Assembly (NCBI GenBank): GCA_019634575.1
Contig: JAHCAY010000001.1
Coordinates: 2,356,001-2,420,000 of the forward strand
DNA length: 64,000 bases
Origin: Candidatus Didemnitutus sp.
GTDB taxonomy: Bacteria; Verrucomicrobiota; Verrucomicrobiia; Opitutales; Opitutaceae
Direction: 5' to 3'
The position numbers were made by a program, and so were the translations under genes. The notes below the pieces were generated by a model. It was not told the DNA's origin. It was given only the letters and a program-made list of their open reading frames with translations, and searched no databases. Below, piece after piece: positions 16,942 to 24,871 of the stretch. Within the stretch, counting starts at the first letter, position 1. Each line of letters starts with the position of its first letter.

Positions 16942-18144
16942 ATGAAATCCCTCGCCGTCTTCCCTCTCGCCGCCGCGCTCGCGCTCGCCGCCCACGCTGC
17001 CGAACCCGCCTCGCTCACCGACGCCGTCGCGCAAGGCAAGGTCTCGCTCAACGCCCGCCTGCGCTACGAAGGCGTGCAGCAGACCAATCTGCTCGACGCC
17101 AACGCGCTCACGCTCCGCACGCGCCTCGGCCTCACGACCGCGAAGTTCCACGGCTGGCAGTTCTCCGTTGAGGGCGAGAACGTCACCGCCTACGACGGCG
17201 ACGCCTACAGCCAGTCCGGCCTCAATCCCGCCGCCGCCCGCCGCGCCGTCGTCGGTGATCCCGAGACGACCGAACTGAACCAGCTCTGGCTCGGCTACAC
17301 TTTCGACAAAACCACCGCCACGATCGGCCGCCAGAAGCTCATCCTCGACAACGCCCGCTTCGTCGGCGACGTCGGCTGGCGGCAGAACCAGCAGACGTTC
17401 GACGCGCTCGTCGTGCAGGACAAATCGCTCAAGGACACGACGCTCACCTACGCCTACCTCGACCAAGTCAATCGCGTGTTCTCGCGCCGCCACGCGCAAG
17501 GCCGCTGGGATTCCGAGTCGCACGTGCTGAACGCCGCCTACACCGGCAACCCGCTCGGCACCGTCACCGGCTACGCCTACCTGCTCGATTTCGACAACTC
17601 CGCCGCCAACTCCTGCGCCACCTACGGCGTCAGCCTCGTCGGCGCGCAAAAGATCAGCAACGCCCTCAAGTTCACCTACCGCGCCGAACTCGCGACGCAG
17701 TCCGACTACGGCTCCAGCCCGCTGAGCTACTCCACCGTCTACCACTGCGTGGAGGCCGGCCTCGCGGCGAAGTCCGTCAGCTTCACGCTCGGTCACGAGC
17801 TGCTCGGTTCCGACAACAACGTCGGCTTCAAGACTCCGCTCGCCACGCTCCACGCCTTCAACGGCTGGGCCGATCTCTTCCTCGCCACGCCCGCCGCCGG
17901 CCTGCGCGACGTCTACGCCAAGGGCACGGCCAACCTCCCCGCAGCCGTCACGCTCACCGCGTTCTACCACTGGTTCGACGCCGCCAAGGGCAGCACTGAT
18001 TTCGGCACCGAGACCGACGTGATGCTCTCGCGCAAGTTCGGCAAATACGTCACCGCGACGGCGAAGGCCGCCGACTTCCGCCGCGACAGCCTCGCCTTCG
18101 CCAACGTCCGCAAGGTCTGGCTCCAACTCGACTACGCGTGGTGA
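16942..18144 (+). CDS. Outer-membrane beta-barrel porin (alginate-export-like) of the nrf operon
   Basis: A 400-residue protein with a clear signal peptide (MKSLAVFPLAAALALAAHAA) and alternating amphipathic strands throughout (LNARLRYEGVQQ, LTLRTRLGLTT, TATIGRQKLIL, YRAELATQSDYG), ending in aromatic LDYAW. The pattern and the GRQ motif resemble alginate-export/OprD-like single-chain porins. It is preceded by an FNR-type box and followed 58 bp later by nrfH on the same strand, suggesting a channel for nitrite, ammonium or an electron donor such as formate or lactate. The substrate is inference. Confidence 0.75.
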   Translation: MKSLAVFPLAAALALAAHAAEPASLTDAVAQGKVSLNARLRYEGVQQTNLLDANALTLRTRLGLTTAKFHGWQFSVEGENVTAYDGDAYSQSGLNPAAARRAVVGDPETTELNQLWLGYTFDKTTATIGRQKLILDNARFVGDVGWRQNQQTFDALVVQDKSLKDTTLTYAYLDQVNRVFSRRHAQGRWDSESHVLNAAYTGNPLGTVTGYAYLLDFDNSAANSCATYGVSLVGAQKISNALKFTYRAELATQSDYGSSPLSYSTVYHCVEAGLAAKSVSFTLGHELLGSDNNVGFKTPLATLHAFNGWADLFLATPAAGLRDVYAKGTANLPAAVTLTAFYHWFDAAKGSTDFGTETDVMLSRKFGKYVTATAKAADFRRDSLAFANVRKVWLQLDYAW

Positions 18145-18202
18145 ACCTCCATCGGGGATTCCCCGCTACTTCGCCTCGTCGCGCTTCTGCTAAACTCCTT
18201 CC

Positions 18203-18679
18203 ATGAAACCCCCGGCGCCCCGCCTCCGTTTCTACCTCGCACTGACGCTCACCGGCGTGATCGGCCTGTTCCTCGGGCTCGGCAGCTACACGTTCACGTT
18301 CGCCCACGGCCTTTCGTATTTTTCCAACGACCCGAAGGCGTGCGTGAACTGCCACATCATGCGCGAGCAGTTCGACGGCTGGCAGAAATCCCCGCACCAC
18401 GCCGTCGCCACCTGCAACGATTGCCACACGCCGCACGACTTCGTCCGGAAATACCTCACGAAAGCGGAAAACGGCTACTGGCACTCGAAGGGTTTCACGC
18501 TGCAGGACTTTCATGAGCCCATCATGATTCGCCCGAAGAACGTGGCCGTGCTCCAGGAAAACTGCGTCGCGTGCCACCAGCAGATCGTCGACGGCATCAA
18601 CACCCACCCGGGCGATCCGCAGAAGATGCTCGATTGCCTCCACTGCCACCGCGACGTCGGCCACGGCCCCGTCCGCTGA
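18203..18679 (+). CDS. nrfH: Cytochrome c nitrite reductase small subunit (quinol oxidase)
   Basis: A 158-residue NapC/NrfH-type membrane-anchored tetraheme cytochrome. One N-terminal transmembrane helix (residues ~10-33) is followed by four CxxCH sites: CVNCH (47-51), CNDCH (71-75), CVACH (121-125) and CLHCH (145-149). It takes electrons from menaquinol and passes them to NrfA, encoded 58 bp downstream. Length and heme spacing match NrfH rather than the longer NapC. Confidence 0.94.
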   Translation: MKPPAPRLRFYLALTLTGVIGLFLGLGSYTFTFAHGLSYFSNDPKACVNCHIMREQFDGWQKSPHHAVATCNDCHTPHDFVRKYLTKAENGYWHSKGFTLQDFHEPIMIRPKNVAVLQENCVACHQQIVDGINTHPGDPQKMLDCLHCHRDVGHGPVR

Positions 18680-18737
18680 CCGCTCTTTCTCTTCCCTCTT
18701 TCTCTCAATCTTTCTCCTTCCCCGCCCCTCACCCGCC

Positions 18738-20204
18738 ATGAACTCCCGCCTCTCCAGCCAACGCGGCCTCAGCATCGCCGGCTATCTCGGCCTGCTCGCC
18801 CTCTTCGCCATCGCCACGTTCGGTGTGCTGATGCTCTACCAGAACATCGTCGCCCGCAAAGCCGAGGCGACCAAGGACGTCTTCCGCGTCGTCGAAGTCA
18901 GCGACAAGACGATCGACCCCGCCGTCTGGGGCAAAAACTACCCGCGCCAATACGACAGCTACAAGCGCACCGTCGACACCGAGCGCACCAACTTCGGCGG
19001 CAGCGAGGCGTTCCAGCACCTCGACGCTGATCCCATGTGGCGCCGCATCTTCGCCGGCTACGCCTTCGGCATCGATTACCGCGAGGAGCGCGGCCACGCC
19101 TACATGCTGCAGGACCAGCGCGAGACCGAGCGCGTCACCAAACGCCCGCAACCCGGCGCCTGCCTCCAGTGCCACGCCTCGACGGTGAACCTTTATCTCG
19201 AGCAAGGCCTCAAGGCCGGCGCGCCCGCCGGCAAGGAGCACTGGGAAGAGCAAATGCAGAAGGGCTTCGAAGTCGTCTGCAAGATGCCCTACGCCGAAGC
19301 CACCAAGCTCGTCGAGCACCCGGTCTCGTGCATCGATTGCCACGACGCCGAGTCGATGGCGCTCCGCGTCAACCGCCCGGGCTTCCTCAACGGCATCCGC
19401 GCGCTCGCCAAGTCCGACTACCCGACGCCGCACCTGCCGAGCATCGAGCGCTGGCGCAAGGAAGGCCGCAAAGGCCAATACGAACCCAACAAGGACGCCA
19501 CGCGCCAGGAAATGCGCTCGATGGTCTGTGCCCAGTGCCACGTCGAGTATTACTTCAAAGGCGAGGGCAAGCTCGTCACCTACCCGTGGGACAAGGGCCT
19601 GAAGGTCGAGCAGATCGAGACCTACTACAACGAGGTCGGCCACAAGGATTGGGTGCACAAGGAAACCGGCGCCAACGTGCTCAAGGCCCAGCACCCCGAG
19701 TTTGAAATGTGGAGCCAGGGCATCCACGCCCGCGCCGGCGTCTCCTGCGCCGATTGCCACATGCCCTACGTCCGCGAAGGCGCCGTCAAGGTCAGCAATC
19801 ACCACGTCCGCTCGCCGCTCCTCAACGTCGCGCAGGCCTGCCAGACCTGCCACCGCGTCCCCGAGCAGGAAATCAAGGCACGCGCCCTCGCCGTGCAGGA
19901 CCGCAACGCCGCGCTCCTCACCCGCGGCGAGAAGGCGCTCGTCGGCCTGATCGACGCCGTCGTCGCCGCGCAAAAAGCCGGCGCCACGGACGCGCAACTC
20001 AAAGCCGCGCGCGAATTCCAGCGCCAGGCGCAGTGGCGCCTCGACTTCGTCTCTGCGGAAAACTCCATGGGCTTCCACGCTCCGCAAGAGGCCGCGCGCA
20101 TCCTAGCCGAAGCGATCGACTACGCCCGCCAGGGCGAACTCGCCGTCGCCCGCGACGCGAAGGCGGCCGCTCCCGCCGTCGGCACCGCCGCCGGCACACC
20201 GTAA
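18738..20204 (+). CDS. nrfA: Pentaheme cytochrome c nitrite reductase (ammonia-forming), CxxCH-type heme 1
   Basis: Six-electron reduction of nitrite to ammonium in the periplasm. The 488-residue protein has an N-terminal hydrophobic export/anchor segment and five heme motifs: CLQCH (142-146), CIDCH (198-202), CAQCH (264-268, followed by the family VEYYF), CADCH (337-341) and CQTCH (368-372). The first site is normally CxxCK, with Lys as proximal ligand of the catalytic heme. Here it is CxxCH, the rarer variant known from some NrfA proteins. The KAQHPEFE motif of the active site is present. The gene ends just before a strong hairpin terminator. Confidence 0.94.
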   Translation: MNSRLSSQRGLSIAGYLGLLALFAIATFGVLMLYQNIVARKAEATKDVFRVVEVSDKTIDPAVWGKNYPRQYDSYKRTVDTERTNFGGSEAFQHLDADPMWRRIFAGYAFGIDYREERGHAYMLQDQRETERVTKRPQPGACLQCHASTVNLYLEQGLKAGAPAGKEHWEEQMQKGFEVVCKMPYAEATKLVEHPVSCIDCHDAESMALRVNRPGFLNGIRALAKSDYPTPHLPSIERWRKEGRKGQYEPNKDATRQEMRSMVCAQCHVEYYFKGEGKLVTYPWDKGLKVEQIETYYNEVGHKDWVHKETGANVLKAQHPEFEMWSQGIHARAGVSCADCHMPYVREGAVKVSNHHVRSPLLNVAQACQTCHRVPEQEIKARALAVQDRNAALLTRGEKALVGLIDAVVAAQKAGATDAQLKAAREFQRQAQWRLDFVSAENSMGFHAPQEAARILAEAIDYARQGELAVARDAKAAAPAVGTAAGTP

Positions 20205-20224
20205 ATTTGGTTTGGTTCCGATCG

Positions 20225-20261
20225 AGAGGCGCGACTCGACCGAGTCGCGCCTCTTCGTTTT
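20225..20261 (+). terminator. Rho-independent terminator after nrfA
   Basis: A perfect 14-bp stem (AGAGGCGCGACTCG paired with CGAGTCGCGCCTCT at 20241-20254) is followed by TTCGTTTT, 20 bp after the nrfA stop. It ends the porin-nrfHA transcript before the MMPL gene. Confidence 0.75.
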
Positions 20262-20326
20262 CCACGCCGCCGCGCGCCCCGGAACATTGGCTCGCGCCAT
20301 CCGGTCGCATTTCGCAATCTGCCCCG

Positions 20327-22579
20327 ATGCGCCCTGCGTATGTGCGACTCGCCCACTGGCTGTTCCGGCACCGACGCGCCGTCGTCATCGCGTGGCCGCT
20401 CGCACTGCTGCTGTGCCTGCCCGCCGCCCGCCGCGCGCCGGATTTTCTGCAAGCCGGCTCCGGGCAACTGCCCGGCACCGACTCGGCTGAAGTGGAAACC
20501 GCCCTCGCGCGCGACTTCGACCATCCGTTCACGCACAGCCTCGCGATCACGTTCGACTCCGCCACCGCACGCATCGACGCGCCGGAATTTCGCGCCGCAC
20601 TCGCCGATTTCGCCTCCGCCCTGCGCGCGAGTCCCGCCGTGGCGCGCGTCGTGGTGCCGGACGAGCAGGTCGCCGCCCAATTTCGCGCTGCCGACGGACA
20701 CTCCGTCGCGGTGCTGCTCGGGTTGAAGGCCGGCCGCTTCGACGAAGCCGAGGCCGCCGTGCCCGTCGTCCGCGCCGCCGTGCGCGCGGCGTGGCCGGCC
20801 GCGCGCTTCCCGGAGTGGAGCGTTCGCGTCACCGGTCGCTCCGCGATCAACTACGACCTCGGCGTCTTCAACGCGCACGACTCGCAGCGCGCCGAGCTGC
20901 GCGCGCTGCCGCTCTCGTTGATCGTGCTCGTCTTCGTGTTCGGCTCGCTCGGCGCCGCGGCGCTGCCGCTCGCCCTCGGCGTGGCCTCGACCACGGCCGC
21001 GCTCGCGGTCGTGCCGGCGCTGGCCTTGTTCACGCCGCTCAACATCCTCTACCAAAACGTCGTCACACTCCTCGGTCTCGCGCTCGGCATCGATTACTCG
21101 CTCTTCCTCGTCAACCGCTACCAAGAACAGCGCGCCGCCGGCGACGATTGCGAGAGCGCGCTCGCGACCACGCTCGCCACCACGGGTTTCGCCATCACGT
21201 GTTCCGGGTTGACCGTGTTGATCGGACTCGCCGGCTTGCTGCTCACACCGCTCTTCGAACTCCGCTCGGTCGGACTCGGCGGCCTCGTCGTCGTGGCGCT
21301 GAGCGTCGCGCTGTCGCTGACGTTGTTGCCCGCGCTGTTGGTCACGTGCGACCGCTGGCTCGGTTCGCCGCGCTGGCTCGCGCTCCGCATCGCTCCCGCG
21401 CAAAGCCAAACGCGTTGGGAAAAATGGACCGCGTTCGTCCTCCGGCGCCCCATCGCGGCGCTGCTGGTCGGCCTCGCGGGGTTGCTCGCGCTGAGCGCGC
21501 CGCTGCTGAAGCTGCACCCGGGATTCCCCGACCGCCCGTGGCTGCCCACGACGATGGAAAGCACCGAAGGTTTCGCCGTGCTCCAGAAAATGGGCGTCGC
21601 GCAGGAGGCGATGCCGTTTCTCGTGGTCGTCCGCGCCACGGACGGCGGCGAATTGTTCCCGCGCCATCTCGACGGCTTCATCGCGCTGTCGGATGAACTA
21701 TGGGAAGACGCCCGGGCCACGCGCATCTTCGGTCCGGCGGACCTCGCGCCGATGGTGCCACGGTTCCTCGTGCGGGAATTCCACCGCGACCTCGAACGCC
21801 ACCTCGCCGAGAAGCCGGAACTCGCCGCCATGATCCTCAGCCGCGACCGGCGCTCCGCGCTCGTGCAGATCGTCCTGCACGACGACGCGACCTACGGCGA
21901 CACGCAGGAATACTCGCGCTGGCTGCGCGCGCGGCATGTGCCCGGACTCACGCTCGCGGTCGGCGGACACTGGCCTGGCGCGCTCGATTTCGACGCGATG
22001 CTGCTGCGGGCGTATCCCGTCGCCTTTGGTGCGGTGATCGCCGCGACCTTCGCGGTGCTGGCCTTCGCGTTTCGCTCGCTGCTGGTGCCGGTGAAGGCGC
22101 TGGTGTTGAACGCGCTGTCCGTCGCGGCGGCCTTCGGCGCGATGGTGGCGGTGTTCCAATGGGGTTGGGGCGGCGCGTGGCTCGGCCTCGACGGACCGAC
22201 GGGCGCAGTGCCGCTCGTGATCCCCATCATGGTTTTCTGCCTCACGTTCGGACTGAGCATGGATTACGAGGTCATGATCCTCGCGCGCGTGCGGGAAGAG
22301 TTCCTCCGCATGCCTGACGGCGACGCCTCGGTGCGACGCGGGCTCGTGGCGACCGGACGCATCATCAGCGGCGCGGCGGCGATCATGGTAGTGGTGTTCG
22401 GCGCCTTCGCGCTCGCGGGCGTCGTGGTCGTGAAAATGTTCGGCTTCGGCCTCGCCGTCGCCGTGGCGGTCGACGCGCTCGTCGTCCGCGCGCTCATGGT
22501 GCCGGCGGCGATGAAACTCGCCGGCCGCTGGAACTGGTGGCCGGGCCTGCGCGGCGCGCCGGCGTCCAAGGAGGAATGA
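20327..22579 (+). CDS. MMPL/RND-family exporter
   Basis: A 750-residue inner-membrane protein with two repeated halves. Each half has one N-terminal helix, a periplasmic domain and a five-helix bundle (first LIVLVFVFGSLGAAALPLAL...GLALGIDYSLFLVNRY; second ...GLSMDYEVMILARVREEF). The GxxxDY motifs in helix 4 of each half carry the Asp of the proton relay in MMPL proteins. ATG 20327 follows the nrfA terminator. The frame is open from 19709 but overlaps nrfA there. The substrate is unknown; lipids, hopanoids or drugs are typical. Its 3' end carries a strong AAGGAGG ribosome site for a downstream gene that is now only a remnant. Confidence 0.88.
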   Translation: MRPAYVRLAHWLFRHRRAVVIAWPLALLLCLPAARRAPDFLQAGSGQLPGTDSAEVETALARDFDHPFTHSLAITFDSATARIDAPEFRAALADFASALRASPAVARVVVPDEQVAAQFRAADGHSVAVLLGLKAGRFDEAEAAVPVVRAAVRAAWPAARFPEWSVRVTGRSAINYDLGVFNAHDSQRAELRALPLSLIVLVFVFGSLGAAALPLALGVASTTAALAVVPALALFTPLNILYQNVVTLLGLALGIDYSLFLVNRYQEQRAAGDDCESALATTLATTGFAITCSGLTVLIGLAGLLLTPLFELRSVGLGGLVVVALSVALSLTLLPALLVTCDRWLGSPRWLALRIAPAQSQTRWEKWTAFVLRRPIAALLVGLAGLLALSAPLLKLHPGFPDRPWLPTTMESTEGFAVLQKMGVAQEAMPFLVVVRATDGGELFPRHLDGFIALSDELWEDARATRIFGPADLAPMVPRFLVREFHRDLERHLAEKPELAAMILSRDRRSALVQIVLHDDATYGDTQEYSRWLRARHVPGLTLAVGGHWPGALDFDAMLLRAYPVAFGAVIAATFAVLAFAFRSLLVPVKALVLNALSVAAAFGAMVAVFQWGWGGAWLGLDGPTGAVPLVIPIMVFCLTFGLSMDYEVMILARVREEFLRMPDGDASVRRGLVATGRIISGAAAIMVVVFGAFALAGVVVVKMFGFGLAVAVAVDALVVRALMVPAAMKLAGRWNWWPGLRGAPASKEE

Positions 22580-22698
22580 AACTCCTCGTCACCGGCGCCT
22601 CGGGATTCGTCGGCGGCGCGGGTGCCCGTGCCATGCGCCCGCAGCATGACTTGCGTCAAGGCGCCGCGCCGGGGTTTCCGCTACTCTTTCCGTCATGA
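22576..22698 (+). pseudogene. Remnant of an NAD(P)-dependent epimerase/SDR gene (first ~14 codons only)
   Basis: ATG 22576 overlaps the MMPL stop (ATGA) and has a perfect AAGGAGG site 1-2 bases before it. It encodes MKLLVTGASGFVGG, the first beta strand and GxxGxxG nucleotide loop that open extended-SDR/epimerase proteins. After that the sequence leaves the family (AGARAMRPQHDL...) and stops at 22698, so about 300 residues are missing. The break lies just before an FNR-type box and the DUF2249/cupin genes, marking an old deletion or insertion junction. A real 40-residue peptide is possible but unlikely. Confidence 0.65.
22646..22659. promoter_or_regulatory. FNR/DNR-type box before DUF2249-cupin
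   Basis: ATGACTTGCGTCAA is one base off TTGAC-N4-GTCAA and sits 49 bp before the DUF2249 start, inside the epimerase remnant. It is weaker than the three other boxes but in the right place. Confidence 0.5.
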
Positions 22699-22708
22699 CT
22701 CCCGCCGC

Positions 22709-22948
22709 ATGAAACCCAAATCCTTCAAAGTCTTCGACGTCCGGCCGCTGTTGGCTCAGGGCGAGGAACCCTTTCCGTTGATCCGCGCACGCGTCGATGC
22801 GCTCGATGCCACGCACGGCCTCACCGTCGTCGCGCCATTCCTGCCCGCGCCGTTGATCGAGTTGCTCAAGAGCGAAGGCTTTGAGTCGACGATGGAGCGC
22901 CGCACCGACGGCGCATGGGCCGTGAATTTTTGGAGGCAAAACCCATGA
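22709..22948 (+). CDS. DUF2249-family protein
   Basis: A 79-residue cytoplasmic protein with the DUF2249 pattern: FDVRPLLAQGEEPFPLIRARVDAL near the start and a C-terminal RRTDGAWAVNFWR. The fold is TusA-like, and family members frequently accompany denitrification and NO-response genes, though the function is not established. The start at ATG 22709 is chosen because the upstream in-frame extension to 22622 would overlap the FNR-type box. Its stop overlaps the ATG of the cupin gene (ATGA), so the two are translationally coupled. Confidence 0.8.
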   Translation: MKPKSFKVFDVRPLLAQGEEPFPLIRARVDALDATHGLTVVAPFLPAPLIELLKSEGFESTMERRTDGAWAVNFWRQNP

Positions 22949-23289
22949 AAGCTATTCTCGCCAACGACACCGCCGGCCTCGCCGCGCTCGCCCTGCCCGA
23001 CCGCGCGCCTGATCACGGCATCGTCTCACAGGCGCTCCTCACCGCGCCCGGCCTGCGCGCGACGCTCTTCCGCTTCGCCGCCGGACAGGAGCTCTCGGAA
23101 CACACGAGTCCCGCGCGCGTGCTCGTGCAAGTTGTCGCCGGCGAGTGCGAATTTTCCGTCGCCGGCGAGCCACGCCTGATCAAGCCGGGCGAGTTGCTGC
23201 ACTTGCCGCCCTCCGCGCCGCACGCCGTCAAAGCCGTCAGCGACCTCACCCTGCTCGTCATTCAAGCCACGCCGCCCGCGCGCGCGTGA
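22945..23289 (+). CDS. Small cupin-domain protein
   Basis: A 114-residue single cupin. The first motif is seen at FAAGQELSEHTSPARVLVQVVAGE and the second at IKPGELLHLPPSAPHAVKAV, giving probable metal ligands His and Glu in motif 1 and His in motif 2. ATG 22945 is preceded by GGAGG and overlaps the DUF2249 stop by 4 bp. Such DUF2249-cupin pairs are found near nitrite and NO reductase genes; a role in NO or nitrite stress is inference. Confidence 0.82.
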   Translation: MKAILANDTAGLAALALPDRAPDHGIVSQALLTAPGLRATLFRFAAGQELSEHTSPARVLVQVVAGECEFSVAGEPRLIKPGELLHLPPSAPHAVKAVSDLTLLVIQATPPARA

Positions 23290-23299
23290 GCCGCCGCGT

Positions 23300-23962
23300 T
23301 CAGGCGAGTTCGCGGTGCCGCTCGCGGTAGATCGCGCGCAGGCCGCCCTCGCGCCAGCCGAACGCCACGCCATCGAGAAAGTTCAACCAACCCACGTCCT
23401 CATGCCGCAACCCGACGAGCTGCTCGCGCACGGCCATGATGTTGATGTCGTGCGAAACGTGCAGATCGAGCGCGCGCGGCGTCGACGTCACCTCGGCGAG
23501 TCGCTCGCGGATGTGCGCGAGGATATCGCTCGCGCAACGATCGGCCGAATCGATGACAGCTGCGGGCAACTCGCCGCCACACCAGAGGCGCACGAAATGT
23601 TCGCCGTGCAACTCGAAGAGCCGGCCGAACTCGTCGCGATCGCGCGTGTAGCCGATGCCGAGCGACTCGTGCGCGCCGTGGATCTCGACCGTGGCGCCGG
23701 TCCGGCGCACGCCGCGCGCGATGCCTTCGGCCGTTTGCTGGCAGCGCAACACCGGACTGAAAAACAAGCGCACCCGCGCGAAATCCCCGAGCGCCGCGCC
23801 GAATGCCTCCGCGGCGGCGTGGCCTTCCTCGGTCAAGACGGCCAGCTCCGGATGCGCCGGATCGGTGATGGCGTGGCGCGCGGCATGCCGCAGCACGGCC
23901 GCCACCGGATGACCGGATCGGGCCTCGTTTCGCAAGGTTGCCAGAAGAGCTTCGCCACGCAT
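23300..23962 (-). CDS. Histidine phosphatase-superfamily protein
   Basis: A 220-residue protein with the superfamily core: catalytic RHA (LRHAARHAI) near residue 25, SPVLRCQQTAEGI with the second Arg around residue 70, and the distal catalytic His in HVSHDINIMAV near residue 170. Dephosphorylation through a phospho-His is the general chemistry; the substrate is unknown. It is convergent with the cupin gene and divergent from the Crp/Fnr regulator, with only ~58 bp between starts (ATG 23962 and ATG 24021). Confidence 0.8.
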   Translation of the reverse strand: MRGEALLATLRNEARSGHPVAAVLRHAARHAITDPAHPELAVLTEEGHAAAEAFGAALGDFARVRLFFSPVLRCQQTAEGIARGVRRTGATVEIHGAHESLGIGYTRDRDEFGRLFELHGEHFVRLWCGGELPAAVIDSADRCASDILAHIRERLAEVTSTPRALDLHVSHDINIMAVREQLVGLRHEDVGWLNFLDGVAFGWREGGLRAIYRERHRELA

Positions 23963-24020
23963 CGTGAAAATTGATGCGCGGCCCACGCCCGCCAGGTCAA
24001 GCCCGCGTCCGCTCCACGCC

Positions 24021-24740
24021 ATGCCCACGCCACCCCGCTCCGCCGACTTCAAACTCACCGGCCTCATCGGCACGCTGCGCTGCGCGCAGCTGTTCAGCGG
24101 ACTCTCCGGCGAGGACCTGACGACGATCGCGGGCTTCACGCAGACCGTGGCGCTCGCGAAGGACGATTACCTTTTCCACGAGGGCGAAAGCTCGCGCGGC
24201 TGCTACCTCGTGCAGAGCGGCGCGATCAACGTCCACAAGGTCAACGCCGCCGGCAAGGAGCAGGTCATCCACGTCTTTCGCGCCGGCGAGTCGATGGCGG
24301 AAGCCTCGCTCGCCTCGCCCACCGGTTATCCGGCGAACGCGCGCGCCGTGGAACCGAGCACGGTGTTGCTCATCCCGAAGGCGCCGCTGCTGGAGTTGAT
24401 CGGACGACGCCCGGATCTCGCCGTGCGCATGCTCGGCTCGATGAGTGCGCACCTGCGCGTGCTCGTCGGCATGCTCGACGATCTCACGCTCAAGGACGTG
24501 GAAACGCGCCTGCTCAACTGGCTCGTGAAACACGCGCGCGACGCGAAGGACGGCGTCGTCCCGCTGCGCGGCACCAAGCGCGTGCTCGCCGCCGAGCTCG
24601 GCACGAGCAGCGAAACGCTCTCGCGCACGCTCGCGCGCCTGCGCGATCAGAAGCTCATCACGGTCGCCGCGAAGAGCATCGCGGTGCACGACGGCGCGCA
24701 GTTGGCCGCGATGCTGCGCCACAACCTCGGCGAGGCGTAG
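24021..24740 (+). CDS. Crp/Fnr-family regulator without iron-sulfur cysteines (DNR/NnrR-like)
   Basis: A 239-residue protein with an N-terminal cyclic-nucleotide-type beta barrel (LFHEGESSRGCYLVQSGAINVHKV), a dimer helix and a C-terminal winged helix. The recognition helix GTSSETLSRTLARL has the E..SR pattern of proteins that bind TTGAT-N4-ATCAA. The N-terminal Cys cluster of FNR is absent, so it is more like DNR/NnrR-type NO or redox sensors. Four matching boxes lie in the preceding 14 kb, making it the likely regulator of this island. ATG 24021 is preferred over the in-frame start at 23964. Confidence 0.85.
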   Translation: MPTPPRSADFKLTGLIGTLRCAQLFSGLSGEDLTTIAGFTQTVALAKDDYLFHEGESSRGCYLVQSGAINVHKVNAAGKEQVIHVFRAGESMAEASLASPTGYPANARAVEPSTVLLIPKAPLLELIGRRPDLAVRMLGSMSAHLRVLVGMLDDLTLKDVETRLLNWLVKHARDAKDGVVPLRGTKRVLAAELGTSSETLSRTLARLRDQKLITVAAKSIAVHDGAQLAAMLRHNLGEA

Positions 24741-24770
24741 AGATAGCGCCGGCGTCCCGCTCGCTCCGAA

Positions 24771-24844
24771 GGTGGCCCGCGACCTCCGGGCGCGGGTGCT
24801 CGGCGCGCGGATCCTCAGCCCCCGCCCGGAGGTCGGGGGCTACC
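24771..24844. repeat. REP-like inverted repeat, copy A
   Basis: The left arm GGTGGCCCGCGACCTCCG (24771 on) pairs with 24823-24844 over 22 bases with two mismatches. The left 30 bases recur at 39923-39952 with one mismatch. It lies between the convergent Crp/Fnr and ribonucleotide reductase genes. Confidence 0.75.
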
Positions 24845-24854
24845 TCGATCCGAA

Positions 24855-24870
24855 CGCGACAAAGGTCGCG
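24855..24870 (-). terminator. Hairpin directly after nrdJ
   Basis: CGCGAC-AAAG-GTCGCG forms a 6-bp stem immediately beyond the nrdJ stop (TAA on the minus strand at 24872-24874). It has no T-run; the adjoining REP-like element may add to 3'-end protection. Confidence 0.4.
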
Positions 24871-24871
24871 C

